Assembly: GCF_051622035.1 (NCBI RefSeq)
Contig: NC_135364.1
Span: 17,111,001-17,175,000 of the forward strand
Direction: 5' to 3'
DNA: 64,000 nt
From: Arctopsyche grandis
Lineage: Eukaryota; Arthropoda; Insecta; Trichoptera; Hydropsychidae
A model generated the notes under the pieces. It saw nothing but the letters and a program-made list of their open reading frames with translations, did not search any database and was not told the DNA's origin. Positions within the stretch are counted from its first letter, which is position 1. Every line of letters begins with the position of its first letter. This document shows positions 13,078 to 64,000 of this stretch, piece by piece. The translations under genes and the position numbers were made by a program.

Positions 13078-15073
13078 TGTATGTATGTGCGAAAACTTTC
13101 ATCGAGAATTTCGGACACAAGCACGATCTAAAAGGAAATTTTCCAAACTTTTCCATCCACAATCGATTGAAAAAGGGAAATTACAGACAAAGGAGCTCTC
13201 GAAGAACGGGAGCACTGCAGTTTGGGATGCGCACACAATGTGTCGTTTATGTCTCGTCGTCAGATATATAATATCCCACGCGCGTGACACTTCCCATTCA
13301 AAACCCATTGTATCAGAGAGTGCGAACAATGGTACTTGGACAAACTCAAAACCGGGACGAAGGCAGCCGAAACCGAGAAAGTTTACTTTTCACGTCCGAT
13401 TTCGCACACAATCGGCTCAATCCGATAGGGCTGGACCGGATTTATAATATCTACCTTCACTTCGAGCCGATCAAATTTCCCTACAGACAGGTAATTATTT
13501 ATTTCGGCGGGATGTCTAACGGATGGTGCATTCGCGCTAATCACCGGGTTTTCATCGCAGTCTTCAATTAAATCGGTAATAAATATCCACTTTAATGTCG
13601 TATATCTACTTAAATTTGAGCTGATCTCACATATTCCATGTTTTGATCACATTCTCACATACATATGTACGAGCATTTATTATACAAATACCTTTATACT
13701 TTCATATAAAATTGATGCACTGTCGATAAAATTTGACCCGAATTTCAAATCACTCCTTCGTATATGATTATTCGTTGTGAAAGGTCTGTTTTGTGATATT
13801 GAAATGTTCAAGTCATCCATGAACTTAAATTTTTTATACCTTTCGAATGTCTTCCAGCAGCGGCAGCTCCTAATGGTTAGTAGTTCATTTACATTAACTA
13901 AAGATAGTGCTCGTTATTATATTTGATAGGCTCGTCAAACTGTTCTTATATTTTTTTTAAATATGACTATTCATTCTTTAAAATGTTCTTATGAATTCCG
14001 TTGTTGAATAGATAAAATCAAAACATTTATGCTTTTTGGTTTGAATTTTTTAGACAAACATTCGATGTTTCAATTATTAACATCGTCATTGAATTTATAA
14101 AACTATTTGTTTATTAATTTATTACGTAACATTACCACAGTTCATAAATGAACTTTCTATATGAGTTAAATCGAAGGTTTATTGGGATGTAATTATATAG
14201 AATAAAATATAATGAAATAGATATTTTATTATAATGGTGATAAAATTAGTTATAAAATGAAATTGCTCATTCTGTATATAGTAGATTAAATAGATTATTT
14301 TAAATCAATTTTTGCTATGATAATCTTATAAATGGTTTCATAGCAATTAAAAATTGATACTAATAACAACTCTTATGATCTTTCTGATGCGTTTGTTTTT
14401 ATTCAAACAAACCAATATGTCAATATTTATTTATGTATGTATTGAATAATTTTGTTGATCTTGAAAATACATTCATTGTTTTCACCTGGTATTACGATCT
14501 TTTGAGCTCGACCAATATAAGTATTGACATATCTATATTATAGCCAACAATAATTCGACAGGAAGTACATAATTGTTCCGAATGTCATAAATATAAATTT
14601 CATTTTAAATATGTATAAATTTTCTACAGTGCATTTGCGTATGCCATTGTGTGAATTTCATTAAGGTGAAATGTACTCGAGATGAAGCGAATTATAAGCG
14701 ACGACTAAAAAAAAAATGGATTATTTCACTTTGTCGGTGTCCGTTTCCGATAAAGAGAAATGCAGCAAACCAGCGGCGTGCAAGTTAAATCGGCCCTAGG
14801 CGGTTCTGGTCGGCAAGCGCCGGTCTAGAAAAGCAAATTTTACTGTCGCTCAAGATGTCGTCCCCATACGAGAACATTGCCTTAAGCGGTCTCCTGGTCT
14901 CCATATATACATATAAATAATCAAGTCTTTGAAAATCGTCAATAAAAGTTCATTTTCGAATGAATGACTGACGGGCCCGTCACCTTAATCGCACATTTTT
15001 CTCATTTAACATACTTACATTATTGTTTAAAATCGTCCATTCCCTTCAATTTTTAACACCACAGTAGCCTTAT

Positions 15074-18920
<3,847 letters not shown>

Positions 18921-18929
18921 TATATTCTG

Positions 18930-19300
18930 ACGAGCTGCGGGCATTAGAATATGGATTTTGAGACGGTGATGTGTCCAGAGGCGCCTCTGGAGAAACTCCA
19001 GGTGGAAAATCATCTGGTGGGAGGTGGGTGGGTGAGGGGGAATCCCCCACTTCCGTTGTGTCAGTGACCCACTGACACACACTGACTCACATTGACTCGC
19101 ACTCGCGCATTGACGCGCAGGCGCGCGAACGCCTGCACATCTCGACTCCGGATCGAATACTTTTAGTGAAATTTTAACATCAATCTACGATTATTTTTTT
19201 CAACTTAAGTGTCTATAAAATACAAGTGCATCTTTGAGAATCAAATATAAAAAAGTTCGGGATTTTTGTAATGAAATCGCTAGTTTCTTCGTAAGTTTGG
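18930..19300 (+). promoter_or_regulatory. putative promoter / 5' UTR region of the dyl gene
   Basis: GC rises sharply here against the AT-rich surroundings. The segment includes a perfect 16-bp palindrome CCAGAGGCGCCTCTGG (18975-18990) and degenerate GACNCRC-type repeats at 19060-19130. A TATA-like TATAAAAT follows near 19214. A good donor site (TTC|GTAAGT) at 19290/19291 could end a 5' UTR exon that joins the acceptor at 20168/20169. The promoter assignment is inference from position and composition. Confidence 0.4.
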
Positions 19301-20168
19301 TGCTTGTTTTAACACCGTGCGGGTAGTCTGATTCGAATCGTGTTTTCGATATGTTGATATTAAGTAGTATATGTGTGAATTTTAAACGTTTTAATTCTTA
19401 AGGTGTTTATTCAAACTATTTGAAATAATTTTGTAGTGGTAAACGTAGGTAAATTAAAGTTATATTAAAATTTAAAGATTAGCGGTTTGTTTTCACTCAT
19501 CCCGTAGCGCAATTAAATACGAAACGGTTTCCGTTACGGAAGCGTTATTTGCACTTATTTTTATACTGAAACGATTAACTTCAATCCATAATTTATGGAT
19601 GAATGTATTTTGTTCAAGAGAGTGCACACCATATTTAGTGTTTGTTTGATACTGTACAAACTTTCATACAAATGTATTCAATATTAGACGATAGTTATTA
19701 CTGACTTTTAACTTCTCAACTTTTACGAACACTTCAGAAGCCAATTTTTGAAGCTGTGATAAAAATTTGTCACAAAACTATGATTATATTATATTTCAAA
19801 TAGACTGTTCCACATGAGTAATTATAAAATACGTACATTTATTTGAGACATAAATATTCAAACCATACTTACATATATTCAAATATCACGTATGAAATAT
19901 TCCAAATGATCAATTTACATATAGCAATTTTTTTATTACATAAATGAAATAAAAATGCAAACGCATTTTTTCAAGGTCATATGTTGGTAAAAATTGACAC
20001 AACAATTAAACAACTAGAGCTGAACTGCGATTGTGATCTGCATATTATTAATTTATTAACACCAACGAAAGTTTAAGACTATTTCTATTCATAGTCAACA
20101 TTTTATTTTTTCCCCATTTACTTAAATATATTTTTATTTAATTGAAATTTTTTTCTATTTATTTACAG

Positions 20169-20255
20169 AAAATTCGACAAAATTGAAAATCGAACAGTTT
20201 CACAATGAGGAAGACGAGGTACTTGATTGCGGCCATCGCTGTATTTTGGTTACAG
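20169..20255 (+). CDS. dyl: dyl exon with start codon and signal peptide
   Basis: A pyrimidine-rich acceptor (TTTATTTACAG at 20168) opens the exon. The ATG at 20205-20207 begins a basic-hydrophobic leader of 17 codons, and the exon ends at 20255 before GTAAAT. The 36 nt before the ATG are 5' UTR, so at least one non-coding exon lies upstream. Confidence 0.85.
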
Positions 20256-22322
20256 GTAAATATTATTTCCCTTAAAGTTGATAAGAAAATTATTTATTAA
20301 AATATGCGGAAAAAATTAAATCGACCTTCGCTGTCTACTGTCTTCTTTTGTCTGCAACAGTGCAGACTAAATTATTAAGTAAAAGTTAAACTTTGTCGAG
20401 CGTTTAACGCTCTAGCGGTTTCTGGGTCACCCGTCGCAAGATTGTCTTATCTATAAAGCGTTCGCGTTCATTCAAGTTTTATCAAGTAAAAAAAAAAACA
20501 CTTTAAACTGCATGCTTTCACTACATAGCTGCCATTCCGCATTATTTAAATTACAATTGGACTTTCACAGGAGGCGAGATGCGACGCACCACTTGTGGAT
20601 TCGGCGGCACTACCATTGGAGCACAGAGGCGGAGGATATGGTCCTCCAGGACCTCCAAGGAGCGATGATCCTTGGCCCTTGGCCTCGCCGGATAGTCCTC
20701 AAATCAAGCACCTACAAGTCCAATGCGAAAAGACTCACATGAGAGTCAACATAGAATTCGATCGGCCCTTCTATGGAATGATCTTCTCCAAAGGATTCTA
20801 CAGCGATCCTCATTGCGTACATTTAAAACCGGGAACGGGACATTTGAGTGCCACCTTTGAGATATTCCTCAACAGTTGTGGCATGTCCAGTTCGGCGAAT
20901 CATAACGTAGCTGCTTATGGAAGTCCAACACCTAGCGGAAGCTATGTGGAGAACACTATCATAATCCAGTACGATCCTTACGTGCAGGAAGTTTGGGATC
21001 AGGCAAGGAAACTCAGATGCACCTGGTACGATTTCTACGAAAAGGCTGTAACATTCAGACCGTTTCAAGTTGATATGTTGCATGCCGTTACGGCGAACTT
21101 TCTTGGAGACAACTTGCAATGCTGGATGCAGATCCAAGTCGGAAAAGGACCTTGGGCATCAGAAGTGTCAGGCATTGTAAAAATAGGACAAACGATGACG
21201 ATGGTTTTGGCTATCAAAGACGACGAGAACAAATTTGACATGTTAGTCAGAAACTGTGTAGCTCATGACGGAAAGCGAGCCCCAATTCAACTGGTGGATC
21301 AATACGGCTGTGTAGTACGTCCGAAGATCATGAGTCGCTTCCAGAAGATTAAGAACTTCGGTCCTTCAGCTTCGGTAGTATCATTTGCATATTTCCAAGC
21401 CTTCAAATTCCCGGATTCGATGAACGTACACTTCCAATGTGTTATCCAAGTATGCAGATACAACTGCCCCGAACCCAAATGCTCTGGACTTGGACATGGA
21501 TTATCTTCGGAATATGGAGTACCACTTTTAGGAGGAAACAGCTTGGGAGGAGGTGAATATGGAACTCCTCATGGCGAATATAATTTACCACCTGGTCTTC
21601 CGCACTCCGAGTATGGCGTCCCTCCAGCTTTCCCAGATCCTCGCCATCCTGCTGATGCTACCGGAGCCTTTTCAGAAAATAGAGAAGATGTAGTACCACC
21701 ACCCCAAGCTCAAGTATCATCTTCGACTTCAAATGGTTCTGGATCTTCGTCTCCATCACCTCAACTATCTCAAAATAATAATGAGGTACACCTACCACCT
21801 CCACCTCCACCTGGTACTCGCGAAGCTTACAATACAGTCATTAGGGCGGGAAGTATTGACCAATCAGAAGGTAATCTGGTTACATTAGGAGGACGACCGA
21901 GATCAGTAGATGATCTTCCAGAACAATTGCAAGGCGCAAGAAGACGCCGAGGAACCGACGATAACATGCATATAATTGTCAGTAGAGTATACAAAAGAGA
22001 AGCCCAAGAAATGACCGATGTCAACACAAGTAGAATAATTCAAGTTGTAGCACCTGGAGATGTCAACTTTGCATTGAACAGTGCTCAGAACAATGAGACT
22101 GTTATTGTACAATCTCTGGGAGACTCAGATTCAGAAACCATTTGTATGTCAGTACCAAGTTTCGTAGGTGGTTTGGTCATGTTATTGTTGGTGCTAATTG
22201 TCGCATCTTTGGTAGCTGCTTTCCTCTTCGTGAGGGTGAGGGCTGTTGATAGGAAAACAGCAACGACTACGTTCGTCGGAGGCGATTATGATAATCCAGG
22301 GTTCGTGAAGATCGCCAATTGA
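20205..22322 (+). CDS. dyl: dusky-like ZP-domain transmembrane protein (2 coding exons)
   Basis: Exons 20205-20255 and 20571-22322 join in phase 0 (CAG|GTAAAT donor, TTTCACAG|GAG acceptor) to give 600 aa. Residues 1-17 begin a signal peptide (MRKTRYLIAAIAVFWLQ). The ZP domain covers about residues 61-323, from IKHLQVQCEK to CRYNCPEPKCSG, with cysteines at 69, 99, 120, 167, 201, 246, 264, 307, 312, 316 and 321. Next come a YGxP-rich stretch, a proline run, a furin-type site RRRR at 474-477, a transmembrane helix near 546-571 and a short cytoplasmic tail ending FVKIAN. This order is that of the Dusky/Miniature/Dusky-like family. The wording of the ZP core (for example RPFYGMIFSKGFYSDPHCVH) fits Dusky-like best. 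In Drosophila the family organises apical extracellular matrix in wing and bristle cells. The gene appears intact. Confidence 0.92.
20571..22322 (+). CDS. dyl: dyl main exon (ZP domain to stop)
   Basis: Single exon of 584 codons starting EARCDAPLVD, stop TGA at 22320-22322. It carries the whole ZP domain, linker, furin site and transmembrane segment. GC is markedly higher than in flanking DNA, as expected of real coding sequence. Confidence 0.93.
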   Translation, partial: EARCDAPLVDSAALPLEHRGGGYGPPGPPRSDDPWPLASPDSPQIKHLQVQCEKTHMRVNIEFDRPFYGMIFSKGFYSDPHCVHLKPGTGHLSATFEIFLNSCGMSSSANHNVAAYGSPTPSGSYVENTIIIQYDPYVQEVWDQARKLRCTWYDFYEKAVTFRPFQVDMLHAVTANFLGDNLQCWMQIQVGKGPWASEVSGIVKIGQTMTMVLAIKDDENKFDMLVRNCVAHDGKRAPIQLVDQYGCVVRPKIMSRFQKIKNFGPSASVVSFAYFQAFKFPDSMNVHFQCVIQVCRYNCPEPKCSGLGHGLSSEYGVPLLGGNSLGGGEYGTPHGEYNLPPGLPHSEYGVPPAFPDPRHPADATGAFSENREDVVPPPQAQVSSSTSNGSGSSSPSPQLSQNNNEVHLPPPPPPGTREAYNTVIRAGSIDQSEGNLVTLGGRPRSVDDLPEQLQGARRRRGTDDNMHIIVSRVYKREAQEMTDVNTSRIIQVVAPGDVNFALNSAQNNETVIVQSLGDSDSETICMSVPSFVGGLVMLLLVLIVASLVAAFLFVRVRAVDRKTATTTFVGGDYDNPGFVKIAN

Positions 22323-22861
22323 GATGCCATCAGTATAGTGGGATGACCGTCAGTGTCAGAGACTGTGTAAAAATTAAATTATAGGAAAGAAACTTAAGAC
22401 TTTGTACGCATCCAAAGATCACGAGGTGTTAGCCCGCTGATGATGTGCAGCGGACCCGTGCTACCTCCTCCTGTTAAAAATCCCCTTCCTTTTGTCCCAT
22501 CCCTTATTCCATTCCCCAACCATATTCCGAGACTAATATTAAATTTTATAAACGTTCACTTCTATACACAATCCTTTTCGACAGCCAATGAAGCTTTAAA
22601 CTACTAACAAAAAACTATTTATTCTTAGTATATAAATATTGTGTAATATTTATTATGATAATTATGAATTACATGCAGCAAAATGCGAACGACTCAGTAA
22701 AATGTCGACGACAATCTTAAACTAGATAGGAAAAACAAATTGTAAATCGTTAATATTAAATAATATATTTTTTCCGATTGATTTGGTTTTATTATTTTTC
22801 AGGTGTCATTTCATATTATGTTTTTTTAGAGGGTGAATTGCAATAACGTCAAAAAAATAAA
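22323..22861 (+). terminator. dyl 3' UTR with candidate poly(A) signal
   Basis: GC content falls off after the stop. AATAAA at 22856-22861 is the first canonical polyadenylation signal downstream. Further AATAAA words occur in the AT-rich stretch after 23080. The true cleavage site cannot be fixed without transcript data. Confidence 0.45.
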
Positions 22862-24244
22862 ATGAATATTAAATCTAGTCATTAGGTATGTATATTTTTA
22901 TTTCATCGTAAAGTGAATATTGTACCTAATTGAAATATAAATATTATATGAAATGAAAGCTAAAAAAATGATTTTTGTTCTACTGTTACTTTTACGATTT
23001 GTAAACACATTTTTAAGTTAAATTTAATTTTGATTTTATTTATCATAAAATTAATTGTACATCGCTAGCATAAAATATGTATACTAATAATAATAAATAT
23101 ATTTTATAATATCATGCTTTGTATATCAATCTATTATATTATCTATACATTAAGTACAATATATAATACATACATATGTATATGTACATAAGTCAACGTT
23201 GGAAATAAATAATACAAATTTCTTAGTGACATCTATGCAATGCACTTTGCATTAAATTATTATACTAAAAATAAAGACTTCATAGTTTATTTTTGTAAAA
23301 TTAAAAGTAATGATAATAATAAATTGAATAAAATTATAAAAATATTAATCACTATACACATATTTATGATAAAGCAGCATAAAATTATTGAAATTAGTTT
23401 TAGAAGTTTGACAACAGGTGTCTATTGTCAAAATTATAATAAAAGAAAATTTTCATTTTCATTAAATTATTTATTCTAATTCTATGAATTATGTTTCATG
23501 TCCGTATGAATGAAATCGATTTCAATGTTTTTAATTGTCCAATTATTCGATCTTTAGTTTATTTGTTGAATTTATTAGAAAAGGCTTAAAAACATAAATA
23601 ATGAATAAATATAATATGTATATTTATATACGAAAATGCATTGAAAGCGATCTTACTGTCTTACAACAAGATTTTGTAAGATTATTTACAGACTTTTCCT
23701 GAATTGTAAGGGGTGAGTATGCGCGCGCTTCAATTGGAGTCAGTTTGACGCCATCCCTGGGCGTCGACGGGTGTGAGTCGGCTTCAATAGGTCTTGCTTC
23801 CCTTAGCCAAACTTACCCCCGTAATTATACCATCGAAATAATAAAAACGGCAACTTTTAAACTAGTGATATCCAGATATTAAATTATAAAAAAAAACAAG
23901 TGATATTAATTTCAATAATAAACAAAAACTTTTTAATATAAATGCCTTTCATATTCAACACTTATAATTTGAAATTAAATTCAGACGAAACCTATACGTT
24001 CTTAAACGAAACAAATAGTTAAAACATTTTAGTTTGATTTTATGTTGAAAACAATGTTAGACTCTAGTACAGCGAGTCAATAAAAATAAACGAACTACCC
24101 CGCGTTATACACTAGATTGAAGTTTCAAATCGTTAACTCGGAAACTATGTAGTAGCCGCTAACTAAATGGTTCCAATAACTCGGTTATTGCATACTACAA
24201 TATATGCAATCTATTGAAACGATAGCAAACGTTGTAAATGTATA
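22862..24244. other. spacer between dyl and Ryk-type gene, probable promoter side of the latter
   Basis: Mostly AT-rich with no gene. A GC-richer block at 23705-23820 (with GACGCC..GGGCGTC pairing) and the 150 nt before 24245 are the likeliest promoter/5' UTR of the downstream receptor gene. No TATA or initiator stands out. Confidence 0.4.
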
Positions 24245-63572
<39,328 letters not shown>

Positions 63573-64000
63573 GTAACGTATTATTATTTAATGATAATAA
63601 GCAATCGAGAATGTGCACACCTGTTTTGAACATACTCATATATATGTATGTAGCTGCAACTGGTAAAGCAGATCCAAGCCAAGAACAAACAATGCGCTGA
63701 TAAAGCGTATTATTACAGTTGGCTAACGTCTCACCATTGTTTCCAGTTTCTGATATTGTTGGGGAAGGTGCAAGCTATTGAAACGATTTAATTTTAAATG
63801 TTTTCTTTGTTTGTTTTAATGTAAGTTTTAAATGTTGATAAAAGGACATCTAGATATGTACATATGTATTCATTTTAATGAAGAGTTTCTTTTCAAATTA
63901 ATTTTTGGATTACTTTAAGATAATTCTATCAAATTTAAGCGATGTATACATATGTACATATATCATGTATTTTTATTAATTTATTTTATTATAAAATTAT
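63573..64000. other. start of next Ryk intron, runs off window
   Basis: AT-rich sequence with no further kinase exon visible before the edge. Missing are the activation segment, APE-region and the C-lobe. Confidence 0.7.

Noticed and set aside
12980..13447. 155-codon open frame in the intergenic region
   Set aside because: No domain, low-information composition, several overlapping frames of similar length on both strands and no splice or promoter context.

Overview
This is an AT-rich (roughly two-thirds A+T) animal nuclear segment, almost certainly from an insect. It has spliced genes with GT-AG introns, long intergenic and intronic deserts, many TE relics, abundant (TA)n/(CA)n microsatellites and countless short words of the ACATACATATGTATGT type. 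The two real genes are a dusky-like ZP protein and a Derailed/Ryk-type receptor, both known arthropod families. The order cannot be fixed from sequence alone. The RTE-type reverse transcriptase at the left edge resembles copies common in Lepidoptera and other Holometabola.

Layout. 1-2200: decayed RTE-like LINE, cut by the window edge. 2200-18900: gene desert with MITEs, a tRNA-derived SINE, hairpins and microsatellites. 18930-22870: dusky-like (dyl) gene on + strand, with a GC-rich putative promoter, a signal-peptide exon and one large exon encoding ZP domain, furin site and transmembrane segment; 600 aa complete. 22870-24244: spacer and presumed 5' region of the next gene. 24245-63572 and beyond: one very long + strand gene for a Ryk-family (Derailed/Doughnut/Derailed-2) Wnt-binding receptor. 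I assembled 11 well-supported coding exons whose splice phases all agree: signal peptide, WIF domain (exons 1-4), transmembrane segment (exon 5), cytoplasmic juxtamembrane region (exons 6-8) and kinase domain (exons 9-11) up to the HRD catalytic loop. The rest of the kinase lies past the right edge. Two further intronic segments could be alternative exons.

The Ryk introns, above all a 25.6-kb intron between 36393 and 61981, hold most of the mobile DNA. They contain a second LINE (Jockey/CR1-like, two frameshifts), a 3' fragment of a third LINE, a complete-ended hAT element with an 8-bp target duplication, a fold-back element with ~190-bp inverted arms, two TIR MITEs, SINE copies whose 3' tail matches that of the second LINE, a 26-bp minisatellite, and several long hairpins, one with a perfect 72-bp stem.

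Biologically, the ZP protein shapes apical matrix/cuticle in epidermal cells, and the Ryk-type receptor guides axons and muscles in response to Wnt5-class ligands. They are neighbours about 1.9 kb apart with no sign of a shared operon. I found no clearly new gene system. The most unusual structures are the long intronic hairpins and the inverted duplication that encloses the hAT insertion.
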